41,020 nt of DNA. Source: Paraglomus occultum (Eukaryota > Glomeromycota > Glomeromycetes > Paraglomerales > Paraglomeraceae). A program made the position numbers and the translations under genes. The notes under the pieces were generated by a model. It was not told where the DNA came from. It ran no database searches and worked only from the letters and a program-made list of their open reading frames with translations. This document shows, piece after piece, positions 21,436-32,006 of this stretch; within the stretch, counting starts at the first letter, position 1, and each line of letters starts with the position of its first letter. Where the stretch lies: assembly GCA_910592205.1 (NCBI GenBank), contig CAJVPJ010000139.1, positions 1 through 41,020 on the forward strand, in the 5' to 3' direction.

Positions 21436-21725
21436 ACGACAAAAGAGTAAGCATTATATTTTCGAAACTTACTATGAAGTAGCTCACAATGCGGGGCCAC
21501 TCAAAAATCCGTCTTACATTAAAAAAAAAAAATTATTTTTTGTCTGATGACAAAAAAAATGTTCGCAAGTAGGTTTTTACCGAGTTTAACCGTTTCCAGA
21601 CAACTGTCACCGGCGTAACCAGCGACACCAGATTTTCACAATTTCATAACTTTTTTGTTGGATTTTTTTGAAAGTATATTATCGGTTAGAATCTGACAAG
21701 AAAAATTTGTTTGTTTTTTTTTCTA

Positions 21726-21846
21726 GTGACGCGGTGACAAATATGAAGAAGTAATCAAGAAAGAAGCATATATTGGCCAAAAATCATAAAAAGGTGTCAC
21801 CGCGTTTGTCACCAGCCAAGTTTTTCGCTAGTGACGCGGTGGCAAA
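21726..21846. repeat. GTGACGCGGTGACA repeats in direct and inverted orientation
   Basis: GTGACGCGGTGACAAA at 21726 and GTGACGCGGTGGCAAA at 21831 flank an inverted partner TGTCACCGCG at 21795, followed by TTGTCACC. A related CTGTCACC sits near 21605. They could fold back on themselves; they resemble subterminal repeats of a DNA transposon. Confidence 0.55.
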
Positions 21847-22422
21847 CATTTTGACATGGTAAAGCCATGCGCTCTTTTGCCACTCCCGCACATTATAATT
21901 AATTGAAGACATAAAAAATATGATTAATGACTGCAGCTTCAATACAGAATCTAGCGCACCTTATTGGCAACATATGCACAAAAAATTGAATATGTTCGAT
22001 AGTAAAGTTACGAATTTACCTATGACCAAATTCTATTCTACGAAAAACGGTAAAATTGGATTATGCGATTCGAATATTTACTTAAAAGATCGATAAAAAT
22101 TAATCCACGTATAAATTCACAAATTTTAAAGTGCAAAGGAAGAGTATCAGATTCGTAAAGTGTTACCCGAATGTCTTGTCAACGAGAGTAAAAGAACAGT
22201 CGACAAGCTATTCACGAAATTGAGGGCTGCCGTATACACCTCTTCTTCGTTGAGAATTCGAATTCCGAGTCTATAGTCATCGACTACCTTAATTTAGCGC
22301 ATCTACTGTACAAAATAATTGTAGTATGTTGGGTTGGCTAGTAATATAGAAAATGTAATTTAATAACTACCAATAACTGCAAGTTACGCGACTTAAGTTT
22401 AAAAAGTTGATTCAAATACTAA
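21847..22422. other. AT-rich DNA, no gene seen
   Basis: Nothing recognised on either strand. Confidence 0.35.
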
Positions 22423-22527
22423 ATGTCACAAATTTACGTTCATCGAAAGACAGACAGACAATGTCACAAATTTACGTTCATTCGAAAGACATACATACAT
22501 ACATACAGACAAACAGACAGACAGAAA
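22423..22527. repeat. 38-base tandem duplication with ACAG/ACAT microsatellite
   Basis: ATGTCACAAATTTACGTTCA occurs at 22423 and again at 22461, each followed by CGAAAGACA and a tetranucleotide run (ACAG)n or (ACAT)n reaching 22527. Confidence 0.8.
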
Positions 22528-23083
22528 TAGCACATAATATTATGCAGAATCAAACATATTAGTTGTACTAATACATGTTTGGCAATGCCTCCAGTCCGAT
22601 CTCCTCAAATAATTGGCCAGTCTCCACTTAGTCCTCGCTCATTACGGTCGGAGTAGATGGTGGACGAGGTATCGGGCTTTTTTGATCTCAATGTGTGTAA
22701 ATCACTCAACGTTGGAATCCGACCTTTGCTGCAAAACTTTTGCGCATGGTGAAAATGGCATCGCTGGTACTACTAGAACTCACAAACAAAACTAAAGGCA
22801 AAGCGAATACGTCGGAAAATGTGCAATTGTCTAAAATATATAGAATTCTCTCCTTCTATTCGAGATTGCCCCACTACAAACAGAAACTACATACGCTATA
22901 GACAATGGAAAATCGCCACGCGTCATTTTTGTTACTCCCATCCGCTCAAATTCGCTTAGAGACTAGCAATATCGCTTCTGCTAACAATATTGTATATGAT
23001 TTATAGGAACCGAAAAGGCTGATGATTCTGTGATGGCCTATTAGGAATTGGTTAGGTGATACGCCTCTGTCATCGCGACGAAG
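22528..23083. other. No gene seen
   Basis: No supported gene. The short ORFs lack coding character. Confidence 0.35.
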
Positions 23084-23445
23084 ATCGATTTCGCGTCTTC
23101 GAAGAATTAAGCCAATCGGTATAGTTAAATTCAAATTGTACTTAATATTCTGCATCAAATTTTTTACACATTGGCAACAGTTACATTTAACGAAGGTGAG
23201 CATAGGATTCTTGGTTGTTGAGTTATTAATTATTGATGATGAAAATCGATTTCGCGTCTTTAAAGAATTAAACCAATCGGTATAGTCAAATTCAAATTGT
23301 ACTGGGAGGATCGTCTTAAGCTGTCAGAGCGGGGGGTAGCAAGCAACCCTCTTACATTTTTGGGGTATCAATTTTATACAGTTATAAATTGATTTCGCGT
23401 CTTTGAAAAATTAAGCCAATTGGTATAGTTAAATTCAAATTGTAC
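23084..23445. repeat. Three dispersed direct copies of a 58-60-base unit
   Basis: Copies begin at 23084, 23245 and 23388, each GATTTCGCGTCTT..AA.AATTAA.CCAAT then GGTATAGT.AAATTCAAATT, ending GTACT. Spacing is about 150 bases, with unrelated DNA between. The units differ by a few substitutions. Confidence 0.75.
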
Positions 23446-23769
23446 TTAGTATAAAATGGGAGAAAGCGATTTCGCAAATATGAACAATACATTATATAAT
23501 CAGTGTATCGTACCTCACAATGATGTATATGATAACCTACTTTTGATTGCAACTCCATGTCGCTTTGCGAGCGTGGCTTTAATCGTCTATTAGTTGTACA
23601 GTTATAAATAATTGAGATGTTAGAGAAAGACATACGTAATCTTCCTCATTTGGGATAAATTAGTTCTCGTCACAATCGATAATTGGATCAATCTACGTTT
23701 ACACGAATATTGAGATAAAATTATTGTTTAATAACACATCTTCTATATATCACTTGTAAATTAATGTTT

Positions 23770-24559
23770 CTATTTGTTATGCCATAAGAAGTTCTTGAGA
23801 GAATTCCAACGATCCGAGTCTAAATACAAGTATTGCATAGAGGCTTGCAATGATGGTTGTAACACACTTCGTTCATGGCGAAATAACCACATTACAGTTC
23901 CCCATGTAAGAGCAGCAAATACCGGGAACGTATGCATCGGTTCGTCCATCATTTTACGTTGGACCGGCATTTTGGCCAAGCCAATCATAATACGCGCAAA
24001 AACATACAAGACTATCTGTTTGAAGAAAAGCAGAGAGCTGAATTTCAGAGAGAATGTCGATATTATCAATGTCACTACAACATCTACTCACTTGTTGATT
24101 GATATTGTTGTTCTCTCCAAAAACAATATAACCTCCAACCGTACCAGCAATAAAAGAGTGACTACTTGTCTCTTGCCCAAACAATTTTTTTTGTAAATAC
24201 ATCAATGTCTTATATATGGTCACAAAACAGGCAAGATTTTGAGAATGTTGCCGAGTCGCTTTCAAGATGAACGTCAACTTATCCTTTAAGCTATAATAAA
24301 ATGACAAGCATTCGAATTCGTTCGCTCCGTTAAATCTCAGAAGTCAACGTTTGTGTTTCAAAACTTAATCCGAATAGACAATACCCTATTTCTCCATGCA
24401 TAAATACCTTCCCTCTCTGAACAGGAACGTCATCACGAATGCGTGTGGGAATCTAACTTTGGCCCCGTATACAGCCCCATTCCTTAGACCCTTTATTATG
24501 GCAAGGACGTCGTGGTATTCGGGCTTCATAATAAATTTTGTCGTTTCAGATAACACCAT
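23770..24559 (-). CDS. PXMP4: Peroxisomal membrane protein 4 (PMP24-like)
   Basis: Integral peroxisomal membrane protein of the Tim17/PMP24 superfamily; its precise activity is not established. Exons (minus): 24559..24408, 24290..24092, 24015..23770, giving 198 residues (animal protein about 212). Conserved stretches: LAIIKGLRNGAVYGAKVRFP, PHAFVMTFLFREG, NLACFVTIYKTL, GGYIVFGENNNINQQ, and the end ERSVLQPSLQASMQYLYLD. Glycine-containing hydrophobic segments fit membrane helices. The start is the ATG giving MVLSETTKF. It is an intact housekeeping gene inside a repeat-rich stretch. Confidence 0.93.
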
Positions 24560-24814
24560 CGTGATGATCTGTTTATTAAAAGATAGTAATAGTAAAAAAG
24601 ATGAAAGAAAGAGCGGAAATCTTTTAATTCGCTGATCGGCCAATCAGTGGGGACACCAGTTTTCTATGCGGAGTCTTCCGAATTATTGGATCGTCTGCAA
24701 GTCACGACGACAATCATACATTAATTGTGACAGATTAAAACGAAATCGGATTAAAAACGAAATTTTTTCTATTTTAGTATGAAAATTATAAAATTTTTTG
24801 GGGAATAATTTTTA

Positions 24815-24950
24815 GCCGTTTTTTAGGGAAAGGCTAAAGCGGAGCAGAACGTGATCCTGTATTTGCAGTTTTATTGGCTGCCATACAAATTTGACCAATG
24901 GAATTGCGAGAGATCTGCTCCGCTTTAGACATGCCCTGAAATTAAACCCC
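24815..24950. repeat. MITE-like inverted repeat
   Basis: Perfect 15-base inverted arms CTAAAGCGGAGCAGA (24834..24848) and its complement (24914..24928). The pairing extends imperfectly outward (TTAGGG.. against CCCTGAA). Inside, ATTGGC and ACCAAT also pair. No ORF. The size fits a miniature inverted-repeat element; a target duplication is not evident. Confidence 0.5.
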
Positions 24951-25404
24951 AGTCCACAATATGGGTTTAATGGTTATATTAAAAAAAAATAAGCCGAAGA
25001 AGTAAGTTGCAAAATACTCTCAATATATACAACTAAATTACATGCGATGTACTACTCAATTTAATGATACATTTCTACACTCTAAAATAGATATCGGTGC
25101 ATGTTTACCAATTCGAATAATGTTAAATAGATTCAGAAAAGCTGCTCTTCCAGCTGTCGCAGAACGCGAACGTAATTCTTCCCACTTCTTTGAGCAACAT
25201 AATAACCGTTTTAATAAAGTGTTCTTACTACTAATCAATATCAACCTGGCGTTTAAACTTGAGGATTGGTTGCCCATCAAAATATAAGACCAGGCGTCTT
25301 CGGTTCCTATAGAACAACGAAGCCTGCTACGATACGATTAATCCTTGTAATGACGAACAGTTGTCAATCGTATCAAATTTATCCAATAAAATTGAAAATT
25401 TTTG
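24951..25404. other. AT-rich DNA with one short ORF
   Basis: 25042-25287 is an 81-codon plus-strand ORF (contains KIDIGACLPIRIMLNRFRKA) with a similar-length opposite-strand shadow. No family is recognised; probably not a working gene. Confidence 0.3.
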
Positions 25405-25515
25405 TATAACGACAATTGGTTGGACTTGCTTTTTGTCGTTATAAATTAAGTTTTCGATATAAGGACATTTTGATATAACGACCATTTAGGTTGGAACCGA
25501 GCGTGTCGTTATATC
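25405..25515. repeat. Nested TATAACGAC inverted repeats
   Basis: TATAACGACAA (25405) pairs with TTGTCGTTATA (25433). GATATAACGAC (25472) pairs with GTCGTTATATC (25505). Four alternating copies in 110 bases resemble CGATATAACGAC ends of pogo/Tigger-like DNA transposons; that assignment is inference. Confidence 0.5.
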
Positions 25516-25698
25516 GAGACGCGCTTGTACTTGTTTATAACAGTATGATAATCACAATTGGTGGAAGATCGAATCTATGCAAACATATTAATATGCTGTA
25601 CGACCATCAAAGTGTTGGAAAATTATTATTCCCACTGAAAATGTGCAGATCGATATTCGCATGATTCATACCACGCCAAGATCAATGACATAGATCAG

Positions 25699-27325
25699 AT
25701 GAGACTGAGACTCATACACTTTGTTCCGCATCGTTGGATATTACTATCGTGGGCACGGACGCGGAATTGTGCCCTTTTACCACTATCTCTTAGCAGGGCA
25801 ATAAACAGTCAAAGTTCAGAAAGCGACGATACTAATGCTGACCCGGAATCAGACACGACACAAAAGCCAATTATTCCCGTCGGAGAGCACGACGTAGCTA
25901 TCATAAAGGACGATGTGACAGTTGAGAAAGATGCCTTACTACTCGATAGCGAAAAGGCACTTCAGGCTCGAACTAAAAGCATCCAATATAAATTACGAGA
26001 CAAGGTTATTGAGTAATGAAAGCTTATCGTCATATTGTGATCAGTTCACGTCAACTCCCGCTTCTCTCATCCGAACCTAACATTATCCCGATTTTTTGTA
26101 CCGATTTGTTCTTAACAAGACCAGACAGTTTGCCGACTTTGTTTGGGTGACAGTCAAAGGCGGTCGTGGCGGTGACGGATGCGTTGCATTTTTTCGCGAG
26201 AAATTCGTACCTAAAGGTCCACCTTCGGGTGGCAACGGTGGTCGTGGTGGAGATGTCATTTTCGTCACATCTGCTAATCATACATCGTTACACAGCATTC
26301 CGCGAACCATTAAAGCGAGTGATGGCGATTCTGGCAAAGGACATCATAAACATGGTCACGCAGGTAAAGATGTTGTCGTGCCAGTTCCATTGGGAACTGT
26401 CATACGTGAAGTTGACCCACCTGCCAAGACCGAGCGTAATGATTATGAGGACCCTGAAGACGAGCAAACTATATTAGAGAAGAAACGTGCGGCATTGTGG
26501 GTTCATTATCCACGTTACGAGGAAGCGAACCCACTCGGATCTTATTTCCTCGAAGCTGAGAGGATGGTGGAGAGAGAACAAAGATACCATCGATATGTAC
26601 GTGAGAGAGAAGCAGACAGAAAGTTGTTTCTGGATTTGTCTACTCCGGCTGAGCAACATATCGTAGCGAAAGGAGGGGTAGGCGGTAAAGGCAACCCACA
26701 CTTTTTGACCAGCGAAAATCGATCACCCAAATTTGCCACTCGTGGTCAGGAAGGGCAAGTGCGATATCTTACACTTGAATTAAAGACTATTGCTGATGCT
26801 GGATTAGTTGGTCTTCCAAACGCAGGCAAAAGTACTTTTCTGACTGCTGTATCCAATGCCCATCCTAAAATCGCGCCCTATCCTTTTACTACTCTAAATC
26901 CTTTCATTGGTACTATTGACTATTGCGATAGATTCCAATTAACAGTGGCTGATATTCCTGGGCTTATTCGCGGAGCACACAAGAACATTGGCTTAGGACA
27001 TTCGTTTCTTCGTCATGTTGAAAGGTCCAAAGTACTTGTCTATGTAATCGATTTGGCAGGAGAGAGTCCTTGGGACGACTGGAATATACTTCAAGAAGAA
27101 TTGGAAAAATATCTTCCTGGACTCACCAAACGGCCGTCGTTGATAGTAGCCAATAAGGTAGACGTAGTCGATGTTGCAAAGCGCAAATTGCCATTGTTTG
27201 AAGAAAGTGTAAAAGCGAATACGAACTACGAGGATACTATTGTTGTTCCTGTATCAGCAAAGTATCGGAAGAACATACTTAAAGTAACGACATTGCTGAG
27301 GCAGATGGTGGAGAAATCTTGTTAA
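25699..27325 (+). CDS. MTG2: Mitochondrial Obg-family GTPase MTG2
   Basis: GTPase for assembly of the mitochondrial large ribosomal subunit, at the inner membrane. Exon 1 25699..26012 gives an Arg-rich presequence (MRLRLIHFVPHRWILLSWAR); exon 2 26125..27325. Together 504 residues. The intron uses GTAATG with acceptor CCAG; an alternative, 26005..26118 with a GTTATT donor, changes only a few residues. Obg glycine-rich domain: KGGRGGDGCVAFFREKF, GGNGGRGGDV. G-domain: G1 GLPNAGKS (about 334-341), TTLNP, G3 DIPGL (about 381), G4 NKVD (about 448), G5 SAK (about 482). A charged insertion of about 70 residues interrupts the Obg fold. It converges on NDUFB10 with 244 bases between stops. Confidence 0.94.
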
Positions 27326-27569
27326 CGAGGCCTTTGTTGGGATGATAGGAGAAGGGTTTTCTACTTGTAAATAATAAAATTATCTTTTTCAACTCATAGG
27401 TATGATGGAATATGTTTATTGCGTTATGTGGTGTACTCTTCAACTACATGATTGCTTCTTATGCAATGGAGAAATAAATTAAGATCCTCTATTAGATAGT
27501 TTACGTGTTGGTATTAATTATGTAGATACACTCCCAGTTTCTTGTATAATAGTATATCGACTCACTTAT

Positions 27570-27918
27570 TCAATCTCTCCATCCTTTGAATTTAGCTTCT
27601 TTAACAGCCTGCAAGTACAAGTCAACAAGGTGTTTACAATTCTGAAAATGATTCACGCCTTCCGTCTTATAACATTTACTCAAAGCATTTCCGATCAGAC
27701 GGGCCTCCATGGCTTTTATCCACTGTTCACGAAGCTGACGTTCGCGTGCTTCCATTTGAGCTGGACGGTATGCAACGGCGAATGATGAGTATAGGATCCA
27801 AGACAAATATTAAATACAAAGCATATGACATACCTTCCATGTCTCGAGGATCAACCTCAGACGGCTTAGGGCCATCCATAGGAAATTCTTTGTGAGCAGG
27901 GTATTCCCAAGACGCCAT
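27570..27918 (-). CDS. NDUFB10: NADH:ubiquinone oxidoreductase (complex I) PDSW/12.3-kDa subunit
   Basis: Accessory subunit of the complex I membrane arm. Exons (minus): 27918..27834, 27760..27570, giving 91 residues. REQWIKAMEARLIGNALSKC and EGVNHFQNCKHLVDLYL match the fungal 12.3-kDa subunit (compare REQWVRVM and KCYYREGVNHLEKCGHLRERYL), including the paired cysteines of the intermembrane-space helix-turn-helix. The start MASWEYPAHKEF has no presequence, usual for this subunit. Presence of complex I shows that the fungus keeps the full respiratory chain. The gene is divergent from SDH3. Confidence 0.9.
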
Positions 27919-28063
27919 GTTTTTGTTGATATCTTGGATTAAGAAAATCTGTTCAAAGTTTTACTGTATCTATTGCATGAACACGTGGTACAAAAAGTTG
28001 ATCGGGTGATTGGCAATTGATAAAATTCATCTTTTCAACAGTTTATTAGACAAATAAAAAAAA
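27919..28063. promoter_or_regulatory. Bidirectional promoter, NDUFB10 / SDH3
   Basis: The start codons of a complex I subunit (minus) and a complex II subunit (plus) are only 145 bases apart, implying shared control. No HAP-type CCAAT box is certain in this interval. Confidence 0.6.
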
Positions 28064-28904
28064 ATGAACTCTATAAGATCTTTTCAGCGACTTGGAACCT
28101 TTGTCGGAGGTATGCCGCACTATCATATAAAAAGTCGCTTCACTATAATTCTTACAAGGAACAACTCCTTTCTCGTCCAGCTACGTCTGTCAGAACTTCA
28201 CTGTTGAGAAATGCTGCTGTTGTTCCCATGCTGATGAGGTAAACATTGGATTGCCTACTTGGTATACCTATGAAGTCCGAACCAAATCATATAAAGTAAA
28301 ACATATTAACCTTTCACGTCGTTTCCTTCAATTAGAAGACAAACGTCAACATCAGCAGCGACTAACGAACATGAGCAGATTCTTCGACAACAGCGTGCTG
28401 TACGTCCGTTGTCTCCCCATTTACAAATATATCAGCCTCAATTAACGTGGTTGCTATCAATTGCACATAGATTCAGTGGTGCAGGAGTTGCTACTGGTAA
28501 AGGTTCGAATTGCATTTATTGTATAGAAATCAATTTCACTATTAATTCATTGTTTTTTTTAGTGCTTTACGGAAGTGCTGTAGCGTATGTCGTTGGGCCA
28601 TACTTGGGTACTCCGTGGGATGCAGATACTCTTGTAGCGGCAGTATCTACGCTACCTCCGTCTATAGTTTTAGCTGGCAAAGCTTCCCTGGCCTTTCCAT
28701 TTACCTTCCATACCTTTAACGGAATCCGACATTTGGTAATTCAACTTATCTTATTGCTACGAATTTTTGTTTGGGAACTAACATTTATTTATTTCACAGA
28801 TCTGGGATACTGGTCGTAGTTTGACTGTAAAAGGCGTTTACACTACCGGGTGGGCTGTATTGATCAGTTCTCTAGTTTCTACGGCAATATTAGTTAATGT
28901 ATAG
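28064..28904 (+). CDS. SDH3: Succinate dehydrogenase cytochrome b subunit
   Basis: Membrane anchor of complex II; binds heme b and ubiquinone. Exons 28064..28109, 28181..28238, 28336..28496, 28563..28735, 28800..28904, giving 180 residues. The first two exons give the presequence. The acceptor at 28180 (TCTCGTCCAG) is needed to keep phase; an earlier AG at 28158 would break the frame. Family motifs: RPLSPHLQIYQPQLTW, AHRFSGAGVATG (quinone-site Ser/Arg region), HTFNGIRHLIWDTGRSL (heme-ligand His region). Three hydrophobic segments fit the anchor topology. Confidence 0.94.
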
Positions 28905-29056
28905 TTATTTAAAAAATTTAAAGACAATCTGGTGAACGAACCCCAAACTTGAATGAAAGGGTTGACCCCCAAATTTAGACTCACCCCATAAATTTTCCAT
29001 AAAATAAAGCTCAATTCTTACTCTTGAGTTTCGTTTGAGGTTTTTGATCAGTCAAA

Positions 29057-29971
29057 ATGTTTTTTCTCGTAAGCTTTTCGGCCCAATATTATACTTAGCC
29101 GCCCATTCGCTTTTTCAAATGCTTCTCTCTGTTCTCATCGTGCTTGTCTCGTTCCTATAACGATTTTACAATCCAGAAGCGATTAACAAAAACTTTAAAT
29201 CTCCATCCTTCATATTTCGGCCCCGACATGCACGAAAACTTGAAAAACCGCCTTTACGTTGACGTAGAGGGTACATGCACTGGTAGATATGGATACATAA
29301 TCGCAGTAGTGAAGATAGAGAACTACTCCCAAGGGAAAGTCTTGCCATCTCTTGGACTTGCAGAGTTTACAATCACCTATATGGCAATCGTATTTAAGCC
29401 CTTCAGAGGCGAGGTTGTCGATGGAACAGTTACGCAAGTTATTAAGGTATGTTTGAAAATAGTAGTCGCTTGATTGTTGAGGATATGTGACTCAGATTCC
29501 CGAGGGATGATTCTAGATGGGATTCTTTGCAGAGGTTGGACCTCTCCAAGTATTTGTTTCCAATCATGTGAGTGTATATTCGTTATGGAACTTTAAAAGA
29601 ATCGTTTTGTTATTCTAATCAAATTTTATGCTGAAAACAGTTGATTCCGTCTGAATATACGTTTGATCCGCATGCAAATCCTCCTGCATACATTGGAGAA
29701 GATCAGGTAAGAAATAATTCAATATCAAACTAGCATTTCCCATTCGGACGCTGACTGTTAATGTTTCTCCTTGTTCATAGCCAACTATTGAAAGGGGATC
29801 CTGTGTGCGAATGAAGATAGTAGGAACAAGATTTGATGCAACTGATATTGTAAGCTTATTGGTTTTGATTTGTCCTGGAAACCGTTTTTAATTACTCACA
29901 AGACTCTTGCGATTTTCTAGTTTGCAATTGGAACCATTAAAGACGATTTCCTTGGAGTAATTGACAGATAA
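29057..29971 (+). CDS. RPB7: RNA polymerase II subunit RPB7
   Basis: Stalk subunit that pairs with RPB4 and contacts nascent RNA. Exons 29057..29068 (only 12 bases, MFFL), 29177..29446, 29517..29567, 29641..29706, 29781..29849, 29921..29971, giving 172 residues (family about 171). Motifs: LNLHPSYFGPDM, VEGTCTGRYGYIIAV, AIVFKPFRGEVVDGTVTQV, FFAEVGPLQVFVSNH, LIPSEYTFDP, KIVGTRFDATDIFAIGTIKD, DDFLGVIDR. The S1/OB domain is complete. The four-codon first exon is supported by the conserved MFF start. Confidence 0.95.
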
Positions 29972-32006
29972 CGTCGTATAATAAATCTTTCTACGAAATA
30001 GATTAAATCAAGCAACTCGCGTCTGAGACACTAGTTGAAGTGTTTCTTTAATTCTTTCTACATAAGCAAACTGTCAGCCAAGGTTCTCTTGGACGCATTT
30101 ATCGGGGATTCAGGACGAGAAATTGAAATTTTTGTTGTAACACTTTCCAAGCTTCAATTTAGACAGTGCTTGATACTTCTTCCGCCCAATATTCAAAAAT
30201 TAGAATTTTGCTTACAAGACAAAATTTTCTAGTATAATTCTTCTTGATAAATGTCAAGGAATTACGTTCAATAAACAGATCAGCTTGTGTTAATTGATTC
30301 CTGTTAGCGAATTTCAGATACATGATAAATAGCCCGAAGACTATTTATTTACAATCTCATGTGCCACATTATTTGACTTTTGGGGTTCTTACGCAAGAAA
30401 TCCAAGGCCGAGTTATCGTTATTATTATCTCTTAAGTATTACTTTTTCTGATTGAAGAAATCATCTAAATCATCCCATTCACCTTAAATGAGGTGGACAT
30501 TTACAATGTAAACTGTTATTTTTGCTCAATGATTTATCAAGACCAGTGTTTTATAAACAAACAATAAAATAAATAATGAGGACATGTCGCGCGATTCGTT
30601 TGAAATTTGATTTTGACATGCGACAAGTTGATTGTGAGGGTCTTATCCCAAAAAGATAATTACCCATAGCATCGTACCTCGACGCTTTACATTTACTTGT
30701 TACAGTCAGTACTTTGTAAAATGTTTGTTGGCTTCATGTGACATCGATAATCGTCACGCGTTGACATATCAGGGTGTCCTCTTTTGAAAACCCACATATA
30801 CTCTTCTGCTAACAAAAGTTACCCAGAAAAATTTAAATCAATTTCGTTTTGATCTGTTATACATACCTGCATAAAAGTTATACAATGATTAATAATAAGT
30901 CATACGCGTTGCTTATCGTTTAGTTAACAAATTTTATGTCTATAAAACATGCTCGTGTGTGCTTTAACTCAACATATGAAATGTATGATTTATTTATTAT
31001 ATTATATAACATTGTTTAACGCAGATCCGTCGTTTAGATCATCTTTTTTTTCAAAGACTACATTGATTGAACTATACCAATACCCAATTCTTTCTTAGTA
31101 AAAACTACCATTTATTCTGTATATTGTATTGATCCGGTTGATTTTCGAATGATAGAACGTTAATACATAATAAATAAAAAGAGCAGTTTTTGACACACTT
31201 TTCTGCAAAGGCTTTGAGATTAAAATAAATCGGATAAGCGCTGGTGTATATCTTGACTCCATCAGAGATGTTAATAGTGGGGAAAACTATAACTCAAATA
31301 CCAATAAAGAGAATGTTGTATGCTCATGCTATTGTGCAATACTAAAGTTAAAGTGTCATGATGAGCAGAATGTTAAGAGTCTCGCCAAAAGCCTATGCCT
31401 CGTAAAAACTTAGCTAGACGCAAAAAATACAACAATCCAAAAATGATAAGATATTACCGCACAACGCATTTCAAAAATACTGTATGATTCGCATCCACGA
31501 ACTTATATAAATAACCTGTTATTGTTATGCCCAGCCAAATGCGATTACTGCAATGAAGGAAATACATTTAGTAAATAAGGTTTCTTTTTAGTGATTGGGC
31601 GTTATTCCGCTCATCATGGCACGCTATAATTAATTGATATTTCACTTAGTAAGTGGTTTTTTATTTCATATATAAATTACGACTATGCGATGCTTTGTCT
31701 TGTAATATATACAGAATCCGCTTTGACGAATAGTCCGCGTTAACAGTGGAACGGTACACGTCATTAACTGGGTAGAGATATGGCACACGTGACACATCAG
31801 TAGAATTGTTATTCCTCTTCTATGTTTCTCAATAACAGTTTTACTTAATTATAACGCAATGATTGATAATGCATTTACTTATCAATCATTGACCAGAATT
31901 ATAAAGCAGAAATGTACAAATAAATATCGCACAAATTGTCCTTCTATATGTCTAATTGCGTGTAACTATTCTGGATTATATTTTCACCCTACCCGAAATC
32001 TTAGCG
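29972..32006. other. 2-kb gene-free AT-rich region
   Basis: Between RPB7 and the OSH3 3' end. I see no supported ORF, RNA gene or clear repeat on either strand. The short frames at 30035-30232 and 31859-32098 have no coding character. Confidence 0.4.

Noticed and set aside
22484-22527. Tetranucleotide run considered as a telomere-like or CRISPR-like array
   Set aside because: It is a simple microsatellite with no spacers.
29972-32006. tRNA or other RNA genes in the gene-free stretch
   Set aside because: No convincing box A/box B pair or cloverleaf could be seen by eye; a covariance-model scan would decide.
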